A stretch of 19,864 nt of DNA from an uncultured Verrucomicrobiota bacterium (lineage in GTDB: Bacteria > Verrucomicrobiota > Verrucomicrobiia > Limisphaerales > UBA9464). The notes beneath the pieces are model-generated. The model ran no database searches and was not told the origin of the DNA. It worked only from the letters and a program-made list of their open reading frames with translations. The stretch is taken from the NCBI GenBank assembly GCA_903864375.1, contig CAIPFS010000660.1, positions 1 to 19,864 on the forward strand, read 5' to 3'. Position numbers and translations under genes: made by a program. The stretch's first letter is position 1. Every line of letters begins with the position of its first letter. Below, in pieces: positions 1-8,455 of this stretch.

Positions 1-50
1 GAATCTTCCTTCAGGGCCTCATAATAGCGGGTGGAGTAGGGCGAACTCAT
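1..50 (-). CDS. 5' end of an unidentified gene, cut by window edge
   Basis: On the minus strand an ATG at 50-48 opens a frame that stays open to the window edge and reads MSSPYSTRYYEALKED. The amino-acid composition looks like a genuine cytoplasmic protein start, and the ATG lies 36 bases downstream of the mgtE stop codon in the same direction, so the two could be co-transcribed. No Shine-Dalgarno sequence is visible in front of it. Sixteen codons are too few to assign a family, and no function is proposed. Confidence 0.5.
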   Translation of the reverse strand, partial: MSSPYSTRYYEALKED

Positions 51-86
51 GAAATTGAAAGTCAACGGGAACGGATTCCCTGCACG

Positions 87-1490
87 TTAGCCATCCGACG
101 GCGGCAGGACAATCCCGTGGAGCAGCAGTCGGGCGATGAAGAAATAGATAATCAGACCGGTGACGTCGACCAGCGTGGCCACCAGCGGGGCTGAGGCCAC
201 CGCAGGATCCTTTTTGACCGCTCGCAGCAGGAAGGGAAGCATGGCCCCAATCAGGCTCCCGAACAATACCACCCCGATCAGACTGGCACCCACCGTCAGG
301 GCAATCAGCCAGTGATGTTCCCCGTAATTGTGGAAGTGGAGCTGATGCCAGAGAGAAATGCGGCTGAATCCAATGACCGCCAGGGTTACGCCCAGCAGCG
401 TTCCGGCAATCAGCTCCCGTTTCAAAACTCTCAACCATTCGCTGACGGTGACATCCCCCACGGCCAGCGACCGGATGATCAGGGAGGTGGCCTGGGAACC
501 GGAATTTCCGCCGCTCGAGATGATCAGCGGCAGGAAGGTGGCCAGCACGGCGAGCTTCTCGATGTCCTTCTCAAAATAGCCCATGGCGGTCGCCGTCAGC
601 ATTTCGCCCATGAACAACAACGCCAGCCATCCCGCCCGTTTTTGGACCATGGCCAGCAACCCGATATCCAGGTACGGGCCATCTAGGGCCTCCATACCGC
701 CCAATTTCTGGATGTCCTCGGTGTTTTCCCGTTCGGCCACATCCAGCACGTCGTCGACCGTGACCACCCCCAGCAACACCCCGGTGGCGTCCACCACCGG
801 CAGGATGGTCACATCGTATTTTTTGAAGGCGACGACGGCGGTTTCCTGTGGTTCGGTCGCCTTGAGCGCCAGGTTGCTTCCTTCCAGTAAATCAGCGAGT
901 TGCTGGGCGAGACTCGCCGTGACCAGGGCCTGCAACCGGACCCAGTCGATCAACCGTCGATCGCGGTCAACCACGTACAGTTGGTTGAGGGTAATCCTCT
1001 CGTGCTCACCTCCCACCCGGCGGAGATGTTCCAGGGCTTCGCCCACGGTCCAACTTTCTTCAACCGCAACATAGTTGGGTGTCATCCGCCGACCGACGGA
1101 GCGTTCCGGATATCCGAGCAGATCGGAGGCAATCTTCCGTTCCTCAGGCGAAAGAAGGCTGATGAGGCGGCGGGTGACCTTGGGCGGCAGTTCCTCCAGA
1201 AGGGCAGTCCGGTCATCGGCAGCCACTTCATTCAGAATCCGGGCGACTTCTGCGTCGCCCAGTGCGTGCAACAGCTTCTCCTGCTCGGGCAGGGGAAGGT
1301 ACTCGAAGACGGCTGCCGCCAGTTCATGCGGAAGAATCCGAAGGATGATGGCATTGTCCGCGGCCTCCAGATCGCCCATGACCTCCGCCAAATCCGGTGC
1401 CGGAAATTCGGCCAGTGCCTCACGCAGCTGAACGAAATCGCGCTGGCGGATGAGCTCTTTGAGCTCCGGCAGCAACAAGGCACCGATCAT
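87..1490 (-). CDS. mgtE: MgtE-type magnesium transporter
   Basis: Inner-membrane Mg2+ channel/transporter, 467 residues from the ATG at 1490, close to the usual 450-470. The order is the family's: a helical MgtE N domain (about residues 5-133, acidic and leucine-rich, with the LEELPPKVTRRLISLLSPEER stretch), a CBS pair (about 136-253, including the VLLGVVTVDDVLDVAE end), then a five-helix membrane domain. The pore signature GGNSGSQ is at 327-333, and the last helices carry DPAVASAP (428-435) and LVDVTG with an Asp at about 442, the position known to line the Mg2+ pore in MgtE. In the family the N and CBS domains sense cytosolic Mg2+ and close the pore. An in-frame TTG at 1601 would add 37 residues with no domain character, so the ATG is preferred. 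Neither start has a good ribosome-binding site. Divergent from the NlpC/P60 gene across 184 bases. Confidence 0.93.
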   Translation of the reverse strand: MIGALLLPELKELIRQRDFVQLREALAEFPAPDLAEVMGDLEAADNAIILRILPHELAAAVFEYLPLPEQEKLLHALGDAEVARILNEVAADDRTALLEELPPKVTRRLISLLSPEERKIASDLLGYPERSVGRRMTPNYVAVEESWTVGEALEHLRRVGGEHERITLNQLYVVDRDRRLIDWVRLQALVTASLAQQLADLLEGSNLALKATEPQETAVVAFKKYDVTILPVVDATGVLLGVVTVDDVLDVAERENTEDIQKLGGMEALDGPYLDIGLLAMVQKRAGWLALLFMGEMLTATAMGYFEKDIEKLAVLATFLPLIISSGGNSGSQATSLIIRSLAVGDVTVSEWLRVLKRELIAGTLLGVTLAVIGFSRISLWHQLHFHNYGEHHWLIALTVGASLIGVVLFGSLIGAMLPFLLRAVKKDPAVASAPLVATLVDVTGLIIYFFIARLLLHGIVLPPSDG

Positions 1491-1674
1491 AGGGCCACAT
1501 GCTAGAATCTCCACGCGGGGGGAGTCCACTGCCGGGTTGAACAAAGAATGGAATCCTGGACGAGGCCGACCGGCATCATCCTTCACATTCCCGCTCGCCA
1601 AACAAGGGCCCCTCAGGCAACCTATTGTCGTATTTGGTGCAGTGGTTGACGGTCATCCCATTCCGCATGTGCCC

Positions 1675-2277
1675 ATGAACCTTCCCGGAGGACGTCTCGA
1701 TTGGAAACGGGCAAATCCGTTTTACTGGCTCGCTTCAAGAACCATCTGGATCCCCATGATCCTGCTCGTTCTCACCGGTTGCGAAACCGGCTCCGAATCC
1801 ACTTCCACGGGCCTGACCTATTATCCCGGTACCCCACCTCCCAGCCGCTTTCAAGGGGCCAGCGGTGGCACCGCCTCATCGACAACTGCGCCTGAAGCCC
1901 CGTTTCCATCGGAAAGTGAATGGCGTCAGGCGGCCGCCCGATGGATCGGCACGCCTTACCGCGATGGCGGGCATGATCGGCAGGGCGTCGATTGCTCCGG
2001 CTACACCGACATTCTCTACCGGGAGGTGATTGGACGCGGCATTCCCCGGACCTCCATGGGCCAGTGGCTGGAGGGCAAGGCGATTTCGGTTGAGAATATG
2101 CAGCCCGGTGATTTGGTCTTCTTTCAAACCGTGGGCCCCGGCGTTTCTCACGTGGGTCTGAGCCTGGGCGGAATTGAATTCACCCATGCCAGCAGCTCCC
2201 GCGGGGTCACCATTTCCTCACTCAATGACGCCTATTGGCACGAACGGTTTCTCGGTGCCCGGCGCATGTCCCCGTGA
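1675..2277 (+). CDS. NlpC/P60-family cell-wall peptidase, putative lipoprotein
   Basis: Predicted peptidoglycan endopeptidase of the NlpC/P60 cysteine-peptidase fold, 200 residues. The N-terminus has a hydrophobic stretch ending in a lipobox-like LTGC with Cys36, so the mature protein would be an anchored lipoprotein, followed by a Ser/Thr/Pro/Gly linker (about 37-80). The catalytic domain (about 82-195) shows the expected triad positions: Cys107 in GVDCSGY, His159 in GVSHVGL, and a third polar residue, His171 in THASSS. PGDLVFF at 144-150 is also typical. The start is uncertain: ATG 1675 gives a long n-region, while ATG 1756 gives a very short signal directly before the lipobox. The frame is open back to 1450, but that part overlaps mgtE. 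In the family such enzymes cut the D-gamma-glutamyl-mDAP bond in stem peptides; the exact bond here is inferred. Confidence 0.85.
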   Translation: MNLPGGRLDWKRANPFYWLASRTIWIPMILLVLTGCETGSESTSTGLTYYPGTPPPSRFQGASGGTASSTTAPEAPFPSESEWRQAAARWIGTPYRDGGHDRQGVDCSGYTDILYREVIGRGIPRTSMGQWLEGKAISVENMQPGDLVFFQTVGPGVSHVGLSLGGIEFTHASSSRGVTISSLNDAYWHERFLGARRMSP

Positions 2278-2415
2278 GCCTTCATGCGAGGCCAGGGCTT
2301 CCAACCCATGTCCTTTGAATCTGGACCCCACCGAATGGAGTGCAGAAAATGAAGTGGAATGAGGTGGGTTCCCGATTGATTCGAAGCCGTTTGTCTCCTC
2401 ATTCTCGACTCTTTG

Positions 2416-3507
2416 GTGAATACCATTCCCTTCCTCAATCCGGCCGCCCAGTTTCAAAACCTCCGCGCTGAGCTTCTTGCCGCTACCGCGGCGGTTCTGG
2501 AGGGTGGGAGGTATATTCTGGGACCGGAGGTGCAGGCCCTCGAAACCGAAATTGCTGCTTTTTGCGGTGCCCGACACGGGATCGGCGTCAATTCGGGGTC
2601 CGATGCCCTCACCCTGGCCCTCCATGCCCTCGGCGTCGGTCCGGGGGATGAAGTCATCACGTCGCCGTTCACCTACATCGCCCCCGCCGAGAGCATTCAT
2701 CAATTGGGCGCCCGTATCGTCTTCGCCGACATTGATCCGCGCTATTTTACCATCGACGCCGCTGAAGTGCGCCGGCGATTGACTCCGCGGACCAAGGTGA
2801 TCCTGCCTGTCCACTTGTTCGGACAGGGGGCTCCTCTCGCCGAGTTATTCGAGTTTGGATTGCCCGTGGTTGAAGATACTGCACAGGCGATCGGAGCGAG
2901 CGCCGGCGGTCGCCCCTTGGCCGGACAGGGCCGCATCGGCTGCCTTAGCTTTTATCCCACCAAAAATCTCGGTGCCTGCGGTGACGGCGGCATGCTGGTC
3001 ACCTCCGACGACAACCTCGCGACTCTTTTGCGGCGATCCCGGGTCCATGGCATCAGCCAGCGCTACCACCATGATACCCATGGGTTCAATACCCGCCTGG
3101 ATGAATTACAGGCGGCACTGCTGCGGGTGAAATTCCGGCATCTGGCTTCCTGGAATCAACGCCGCCGCGACCTCGCCGCTCGGTATCATGCCGGACTGGC
3201 AGACTTGCCGGTGGAGCTTCCCCTCACCGCTCCGGGCAACGACCATGTCTTTCACGTCTACGCGATTCAAACCGACCGCCGCGATGCCTTGCAGACCCAT
3301 CTGGCAGAACGGGGAATCCCCACGATCATCTATTATCCCGTTCCGCTTCACCTCCAACGCTGCTATGCCGACTACGGGTGGAAGGTCGGCGATTTTCCTG
3401 TCACCGAGCGAGTCTCCAACCGGATTCTTCCCCTGCCGATGTATCCGGAACTGACCGACGAACAAGTGCAGCAGGTCATCGATACGATTCGGTCCTTTTT
3501 CGCCTGA
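2416..3507 (+). CDS. DegT/DnrJ/EryC1-family PLP sugar aminotransferase
   Basis: PLP-dependent aminotransferase (fold type I), 363 residues, the normal family length. Members transfer an amino group, usually from glutamate, to a keto-sugar nucleotide used for surface glycans or antibiotics. Visible landmarks are GPEVQALETEIAAFCGARH near residue 37-54, the VNSGSDALTLAL cofactor loop at about 58-69, VVEDTAQAIGA with Asp154 contacting the pyridine nitrogen, and SFYPTKNLGACGDGG with Lys183 as the Schiff-base lysine. The C-terminal part has the YYPVPLHLQRCY substrate-loop motif. No ATG fits: an in-frame stop at 2377 bounds the frame, and GTG 2416 or the TTG directly before it at 2413 are the only sensible starts, without a Shine-Dalgarno. 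The sugar substrate cannot be read from sequence. The gene lies 138 bases after the NlpC/P60 gene and is convergent with the rRNA methyltransferase. Confidence 0.9.
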   Translation: MNTIPFLNPAAQFQNLRAELLAATAAVLEGGRYILGPEVQALETEIAAFCGARHGIGVNSGSDALTLALHALGVGPGDEVITSPFTYIAPAESIHQLGARIVFADIDPRYFTIDAAEVRRRLTPRTKVILPVHLFGQGAPLAELFEFGLPVVEDTAQAIGASAGGRPLAGQGRIGCLSFYPTKNLGACGDGGMLVTSDDNLATLLRRSRVHGISQRYHHDTHGFNTRLDELQAALLRVKFRHLASWNQRRRDLAARYHAGLADLPVELPLTAPGNDHVFHVYAIQTDRRDALQTHLAERGIPTIIYYPVPLHLQRCYADYGWKVGDFPVTERVSNRILPLPMYPELTDEQVQQVIDTIRSFFA

Positions 3508-3588
3508 CCCTGCAAAGGTCCCCTGAGACGTCCTTAAATATCGGAATGGACGCTCAGCCGGTGTAAACAAAAGACCTTTCCGTGTTCC
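3508..3588. other. Convergent intergenic spacer with weak inverted repeats
   Basis: Between the two converging stop codons, AAAGGTC (3514-3520) and GACCTTT (3573-3579) can pair around a nested imperfect stem, GAG-a-CGTCC (3525-3533) with GGACGCTC (3548-3555). Neither strand has a clean T-run after the stem, so a bidirectional terminator is possible but not shown. Confidence 0.25.
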
Positions 3589-4797
3589 TTAGTTGTGGGC
3601 GGTCCGCAGGTAAATGGCTTTGAGGTACCGACCTTCCGGGAAATCAGCAGGATGATCCACGGGATGCTCGGTGGTCTGCACCTCGGTCCAGCGCTGCGGC
3701 GTCCGGCTCAGGGCCGACCGAACTGTCGAAAAGAATTCCTCAGCCCGGACATGAGCACTGCACGATGCCGCCAGGAGCCAGCCTCCGGGCCGGACCCGTC
3801 GCATCCCTTCAAAGGCCAGCCGGGCGTAGGCTTCAATCGCCTCCGGGCGGTCCGCCTCCCGCTTCGCGAGAGAGGGGGGATCCAGGATCACCACGTCAAA
3901 TGAACGAGCCCCGGCATTTCCCAGCCAGGCAAAGACATCCACTTGAAGCGCCTCGCGCTGACAGCCTCGTACAGGGGCCACGTCCTGATTCAGGGCGAAA
4001 TTCCGCGCTCCCGAATCGAGCGCATGACGTGAGATATCAAGGTCGGTGACCCGCCGGGCTCCCCCCCGGGCGGCGTACAAACTGAAGCCTCCGGAAAAGC
4101 TGAAGGCATTCAGGACTTCGGCCCCGGCACTCAGGCCTTCGACAATCCGGCGATTCTCCCGCTGATCGAGGAAAAACCCGGTCTTTTGGCCCTTCAGGAC
4201 GTCGGCTTCGAACGTAAGGCCGTTCTCCCGGAAGATGGCCAGACCAGGGTCCACAGCTCCGAACAGGGTGCTTCCATCGGTCCGCCCCACCCGGGCGGCA
4301 TCGTCCTGCAAATTCCGGCTCAGCCGGAGGATCAATCGTACCGGCTGACACTCAGCAACAATCAGGGAGGCTATCTCGTCCAATCGTGGCAGCCAGGCGC
4401 CGGTGTAAAGTTTTAAGACCAGGACCTCGCCATATCGGTCCAGCACCAAACCCGGCCAGCCATCGCTTTCCCCGTGAACGAGGCGGTATCCGGTCGTATC
4501 GGGTGTCCCCAGTCCCTGACGCCTCTCCAGCGACTTTCGGAGGTGTTGAGCCCACCACGCCGAATCCAGGGTTGCCGGCTTTCCCACATGCAGAATCCGG
4601 ACCCGGAGTGGTGAAAGCGCATCGTACAGGCCAATGGCCAGGAACCGGTCATTCCGATCGTAAATGACCGCGAGCTCGCCGGTGGTTCCTTCGCGGTTTT
4701 GTTCCCGGATGGAGTCGCTGTAGACCCAGGGGTGACCGTGGCGGATGATGCTCTCGGCAGCAGCCGTGAGCCGCAGCCTTAACCGGGGTGAACTCAA
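3589..4797 (-). CDS. rlmI: RlmI-like 23S rRNA (cytosine-5) methyltransferase
   Basis: SAM-dependent RNA methyltransferase of the RlmI/YccW type, 402 residues (E. coli RlmI is about 396). That enzyme makes m5C1962 in 23S rRNA; the exact site here is inferred. An N-terminal PUA domain (about 1-78, RHGHPWVYS) is followed by the linker and a Rossmann methyltransferase domain. Characteristic motifs are KTGFFLDQRENR (205-216), the SAM-binding loop VLNAFSFSGGFSLYAA (228-243), LDPPSLAK (305-312), and SCSAHV (345-350) with Cys346 as the catalytic cysteine. The start codon is TTG at 4797-4795, overlapping the TGA stop of the upstream phoH-like gene (TTGA). This start matches the family N-terminus and suggests translational coupling. 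Stop is TAA at 3589. Confidence 0.9.
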   Translation of the reverse strand: MSSPRLRLRLTAAAESIIRHGHPWVYSDSIREQNREGTTGELAVIYDRNDRFLAIGLYDALSPLRVRILHVGKPATLDSAWWAQHLRKSLERRQGLGTPDTTGYRLVHGESDGWPGLVLDRYGEVLVLKLYTGAWLPRLDEIASLIVAECQPVRLILRLSRNLQDDAARVGRTDGSTLFGAVDPGLAIFRENGLTFEADVLKGQKTGFFLDQRENRRIVEGLSAGAEVLNAFSFSGGFSLYAARGGARRVTDLDISRHALDSGARNFALNQDVAPVRGCQREALQVDVFAWLGNAGARSFDVVILDPPSLAKREADRPEAIEAYARLAFEGMRRVRPGGWLLAASCSAHVRAEEFFSTVRSALSRTPQRWTEVQTTEHPVDHPADFPEGRYLKAIYLRTAHN

Positions 4798-6173
4798 AGA
4801 ATGTTGGCGGACACCTCCGCCAGTTCGCTGCGCTCGCCGCGCGATAGTTCGATATGGGCGGCGATCGACTGATCCCGGAATCGGTTGGCCACGTAACTGA
4901 AGCCGTTGCTCGCCGCATCCACGTACGGATTGTCGATTTGGTAGGGATCGCCGGTCAGTACAATCTTGGTGCCCTGGCCCACCCGCGTCAGAATGGTCTT
5001 TGCCTCGAGTGGGGTCAGATTCTGGGCTTCATCCACGATCATGAACTGATTGGCGATGCTCCGACCCCGGATGTAACTCAATGCCTCCACCACAATCACT
5101 CCGGTGCGCAGGAGATCGGCGGAACGCCGCGATTCCTGACCCATGTTGAGATCGCCCAACAACTCCAGGGCGTCGTGAATGGGTTGCATCCAGGGCGAGA
5201 GTTTTTCCTCCAGTGAGCCCGGGAGAAAACCGAGTTCCTTGCCCATCGAGATCGTCGGCCGGGCGACAATCAATCGACGGAATTCCCGGTCATGGACGGT
5301 CCGCTTCAGCCCGGCCGCCAGGGCAAGAAGGGTCTTCCCGGTTCCCGCCTTGCCCATCAGGGTGACCAGCCGGATTTTTTCGTCCAGCAAGGCATCCAGC
5401 GCAAAGTGCTGCTCACGATTCCGCGGTTTAATCCCCCACACGTTCTGGCAGTCATGCAACAGGACCAGCTTTTGAGCCGATGCATCGACCCGCCCGAGCA
5501 GGGTTCGCTTGGGTTCGGAATCCGACGAAACCGTGCAATATTCGTTCGGGCTTCGACGCTGATGGGGAGGGAGCGCCAGCTCTCCGCGCGACCTGAATTC
5601 GGACATCTGGCCGGGTGCGACGGCCAGGTCAAACATCCCGGTGTACAAGTCCTTCAGATTGACCCGATCGGTTTCGTAGTCCTCGGCCGCAAGACCGTAG
5701 ACGTCCGCCTTGAGCCGAAGATTGATGTCTTTGGTGACAAGAATCGTTGCCGTCTTCGACTGACTCCGCCGCACGGCCAGCGCGTGGAAGAGGATGCGAT
5801 TGTCAACCGACGGAACCAAAGACTTGGTCTCAACCAGGCGCTGGTCGTCGGTACTCTCCTGGGTGAAAAGGATGCGCAGCGTCCCGCCGTTATCCAGTGG
5901 CACCCCCGCGCTGAGAGAACCACGACTCCGCAGCTGATCCAGAAGCCGGCTCACCGACCGGGCATTTTGGCCCCGCTCACTGGTCTCCCGCTTGAATTTA
6001 TCGATCTCCTCCAGAACCTCTATCGGCAGCAGGACATGATTATCTTCGAAATGCAGCAGCGCATCCGGGTCATGCAGGAGGACATTGGTGTCGAGGACGT
6101 AATTCTTGGCCTTCGAGGTCTTCGATACCGGCTTCCTGTCTGTCGCTCGACCGGATTTGGGAGAATGATTCAC
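4794..6173 (-). CDS. PIN-PhoH fusion ATPase/RNase (PhoH2 type)
   Basis: Cytoplasmic protein with an N-terminal PIN ribonuclease domain and a C-terminal PhoH P-loop ATPase domain. PhoH2 proteins of this architecture are described as RNA helicase/RNase. The PIN domain opens with YVLDTNVLLHDP (first acidic residue Asp at about 28 from GTG 6173) and continues with PIEVLEEIDKFK and TKDINLRLKA. The ATPase has Walker A GKAGTGKT (about 274-281), RPTISMGKELGFLPG, and Walker B IVDEAQN (about 379-385), then LTGDPYQID. Length is 459 residues from the chosen GTG. The frame is open to a TTG at 6269, with further GTGs at 6218 and 6185. None has a convincing ribosome-binding site, and the first 20-50 residues look non-domain. 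The gene lies close behind the SAM methyltransferase and overlaps the rlmI-like start by TTGA. Confidence 0.9.
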   Translation of the reverse strand: MNHSPKSGRATDRKPVSKTSKAKNYVLDTNVLLHDPDALLHFEDNHVLLPIEVLEEIDKFKRETSERGQNARSVSRLLDQLRSRGSLSAGVPLDNGGTLRILFTQESTDDQRLVETKSLVPSVDNRILFHALAVRRSQSKTATILVTKDINLRLKADVYGLAAEDYETDRVNLKDLYTGMFDLAVAPGQMSEFRSRGELALPPHQRRSPNEYCTVSSDSEPKRTLLGRVDASAQKLVLLHDCQNVWGIKPRNREQHFALDALLDEKIRLVTLMGKAGTGKTLLALAAGLKRTVHDREFRRLIVARPTISMGKELGFLPGSLEEKLSPWMQPIHDALELLGDLNMGQESRRSADLLRTGVIVVEALSYIRGRSIANQFMIVDEAQNLTPLEAKTILTRVGQGTKIVLTGDPYQIDNPYVDAASNGFSYVANRFRDQSIAAHIELSRGERSELAEVSANIL

Positions 6174-6303
6174 TCGGGCTGGCACCGTTCCGGGGAGGGA
6201 GGAAACGTGATCAATCACAGGAACAACATGCGGCGATGGGAGGGACCTGACAACAACAAATAGAGGCAAAACACCATTGGTGGGGTACTTTATTCAAGAG
6301 TCC

Positions 6304-7065
6304 CTACAACGGGTAGTGTCCTGCAGCAGACATGCGCCCGAGTGGAGGTTCGGGGGGCTCCTTCAGCGGTGGGGTTAAGATAACCCCGAGAACGACCTTC
6401 TTTTCAGCCATTTCATGGGCAATCCTCCATCCCATCCGGAGAAAACACTCCAATTCCTGCGGATTGACGTAAATCACCCAGACAGGGGTCCGGGATGGAG
6501 TTGCGTGGCGGGTCAGGTTTTGAACCACCCGCTGCAACGTCTCGCCGCGGAACGGGTTGTAGAGGAACGCAACCAGGGGACCTGATGGAGGTAGGTACTC
6601 CGCAGCATCCATGACCTCAATCGCTGGCGTCGGGACGGACGGGAGGCGCCTCGCCCGGGCCAGGTTGGACCGGCCTTGTTCTGCCAGCTGCGGCGCAAAT
6701 TCTACGCCCGTCAGCCGTTTGAAACCCGCCTCAATTCCCAGCAACAACCCACGCCCCTTGCCGCAGCCATAGTCAACAAAATGGGCGCTCCGGGAGTCAG
6801 CCGGCAACTGGGCCAGGAGGCGTCGGACGATTTCCGGGTTGGTCCCCTGATACTGGACACCATCCGACTTCGAGCCGGCCGTCGTTTCCAGACGGGAAAG
6901 GTCCTGAGGCAGCCAGGTGCGGGTCCCGTATTTGAGGTCGAAGGCGATTTCTGAGGCCAGATTCGCCAACGACCGCCGCCAACCAACTGTCTGGAGGGTG
7001 CGAAAAGCAAAGCGGGCGTACTTGAGACCCAGGGCCACCGTCCCAAGGGAGGAATCATCAGGCAT
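6304..7065 (-). CDS. Class I SAM-dependent methyltransferase, substrate unknown
   Basis: Predicted methyltransferase of 253 residues with a Rossmann-type SAM site. The glycine-rich motif I FVDYGCGKGRGL lies at 96-107, the acidic end of strand 2 is VEF (121-123), and a YNPF motif sits at 169-172, where strand 4 meets the active site. The N-terminal 60 residues include a mildly hydrophobic helical segment (LGLKYARFAFRTLQTV). Related bacterial proteins have the FVD-GCGKGR signature and no fixed substrate. ATG 7065 follows a weak GCAGG. An in-frame ATG at 7128 adds 21 residues of low-complexity character and is disfavoured. It is the first gene of a minus-strand run with phoH and rlmI, and is divergent from the btaA-like gene over 193 bases. 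A BtaB-like role (N-methylation of a homoserine lipid) is conceivable from position, but the sequence itself does not show it. Confidence 0.75.
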   Translation of the reverse strand: MPDDSSLGTVALGLKYARFAFRTLQTVGWRRSLANLASEIAFDLKYGTRTWLPQDLSRLETTAGSKSDGVQYQGTNPEIVRRLLAQLPADSRSAHFVDYGCGKGRGLLLGIEAGFKRLTGVEFAPQLAEQGRSNLARARRLPSVPTPAIEVMDAAEYLPPSGPLVAFLYNPFRGETLQRVVQNLTRHATPSRTPVWVIYVNPQELECFLRMGWRIAHEMAEKKVVLGVILTPPLKEPPEPPLGRMSAAGHYPL

Positions 7066-7258
7066 GGACCTGCAAAACGTTGGGGGTCCGGGAGAACTTG
7101 CAAGGTCGTTTTTGTCGGGAAACCGCATCCGGACCTTGACGGCTCGGTTGCTCCCGTGCGGAATCCCGGGCGGCAGTGGTCACCCGTTGACCCTCTGCCT
7201 TCCGGGGAAACGGAAAGCAACGCCCCCTGTTCGGACTTCCCCGCGTTCCGGTATTGTC

Positions 7259-8455
7259 ATGAAGAATCTTGCTCGGTGGACCAATCGGCGGGTTTTCGCC
7301 CTCGCACATGGGAAAAACCTCGTTTACAACGCGTGCTGGGAAGATCCGCGCCTCGACAGGGAGGTGATGGAACTGGGTCCTGACGACGATGTCGTCTTAA
7401 TCACCTCGGCCGGCTGCAATGCGCTGGATTATGCCCTCGATGGCCCGAGGTCCATTCATTCGGTGGACATGAATTTCCGGCAGAACGCCCTGCTGGAATT
7501 AAAGATCGCCGGCATTCGCCGACTGGCATTCGAGGAGTTTTTCAGCCTTTTCGGTGACGGAGGACACCCGGATTTCCCTCGCTGGTATGCCCAACGGCTT
7601 CGCCCCGGACTTTCGTCGTCCGCCCAGAATTACTGGGACTCCCATCAGCACTATTTCTCCCGGCGGCGCCCCGAGGCGTCCTTCTATCATCACGGCACCA
7701 CGGGGTTGTTCGCGCGGTTGATGATGAAGTATTTCAAGTTTGCCCGGGTCCACGCGGATGCCCTCAGCCTGTTTTCAGCCACATCTCTCGAACAACAGCG
7801 GGAAATCTATTTTGGCCACGTCAAGGACCGGCTTTGGAATCCCGCCCTGAAGCGGGCCCTCCGCACCGACGTCCTCCTCAGCATGCTGGGCGTTCCCAAG
7901 GCCCAGCGCGACTACCTCGAAAAGACCACCTCCCAAACGGTGGCCGATTTCATGGAGGCTTCAATCGAGGCCGTTTTCACCCAGCTGCCCACGACGGATA
8001 ATTACTTCTGGCGCGTCGATCTCTTCGCGAGGTATTCCCCCACCTGCTGCCCCGGGTATCTGGTTCGCGAAAATTTTGAGCGGCTCCAGGGCGGCCTGGT
8101 GGACCGCATTCAGATTCATACCGGCGATCTGACGGGCGTGGTCCGCCAGTTGCCCGGAACCCTTTCCCGGTTTGTCCTTCTCGATCACATGGACTGGCTA
8201 AGCCATGAATATCCGCAGGCCCTCACCGATGAATGGCAGGCCCTGATCGACAAGGCCCGCCCGGGTTCCCGCATCCTGTGGAGGAGCGGTGGATTTCACG
8301 TCGACTATGTCGACCCGATTCGGGTTCAACGCGGTGGCAAAACGGTTCAAATCCGGGACCTCCTCCGTTACGACTACGAGAAGGCGGCCGAATGCCATCG
8401 CAGGGACCGCGTCCATACGTATGGCAGCTTCTACATTGGGCACCTTGACTCCTGA
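7259..8455 (+). CDS. btaA: BtaA-type diacylglycerol 3-amino-3-carboxypropyl transferase
   Basis: Member of the DUF3419/BtaA family, 398 residues (characterised BtaA is about 400). BtaA moves the 3-amino-3-carboxypropyl group of SAM onto diacylglycerol, giving diacylglyceryl-homoserine, the precursor of betaine lipids such as DGTS that replace phospholipids. Family landmarks are LVYNACWEDPRLD (21-33), the SAM-binding ITSAGCNALDYAL (48-60), HSVDMNFRQNALLELK (67-82), FLGSH-equivalent region around FFSLFGDGGHPDF (94-106), ARYSPTCCPGYL (257-268), and LLDHMDWL (307-314). ATG 7259 is chosen because homology-like sequence begins there; upstream in-frame sequence to 6917 overlaps the divergent gene's coding region and looks random. 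There is no Shine-Dalgarno. The downstream acyltransferase-like gene overlaps its end by 35 bases if ATG 8421 is used. Phosphate limitation commonly induces this pathway; no Pho box could be identified here by eye. Confidence 0.88.
   Translation: MKNLARWTNRRVFALAHGKNLVYNACWEDPRLDREVMELGPDDDVVLITSAGCNALDYALDGPRSIHSVDMNFRQNALLELKIAGIRRLAFEEFFSLFGDGGHPDFPRWYAQRLRPGLSSSAQNYWDSHQHYFSRRRPEASFYHHGTTGLFARLMMKYFKFARVHADALSLFSATSLEQQREIYFGHVKDRLWNPALKRALRTDVLLSMLGVPKAQRDYLEKTTSQTVADFMEASIEAVFTQLPTTDNYFWRVDLFARYSPTCCPGYLVRENFERLQGGLVDRIQIHTGDLTGVVRQLPGTLSRFVLLDHMDWLSHEYPQALTDEWQALIDKARPGSRILWRSGGFHVDYVDPIRVQRGGKTVQIRDLLRYDYEKAAECHRRDRVHTYGSFYIGHLDS

Noticed and set aside
1450..1674. Upstream extension of the NlpC/P60 frame (75 residues)
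   Set aside because: It overlaps the 5' end of mgtE and has no protein-family character; the hydrophobic signal and lipobox lie after ATG 1675.
5292..6263. Plus-strand open frame of 323 codons
   Set aside because: Lies fully antisense to the well-supported PIN-PhoH gene and shows no domain; it is a shadow of GC-rich codon use.
6917..7258. N-terminal extension of the BtaA frame by 114 residues
   Set aside because: It would overlap the divergent methyltransferase coding sequence, and BtaA family sequence begins right at ATG 7259.
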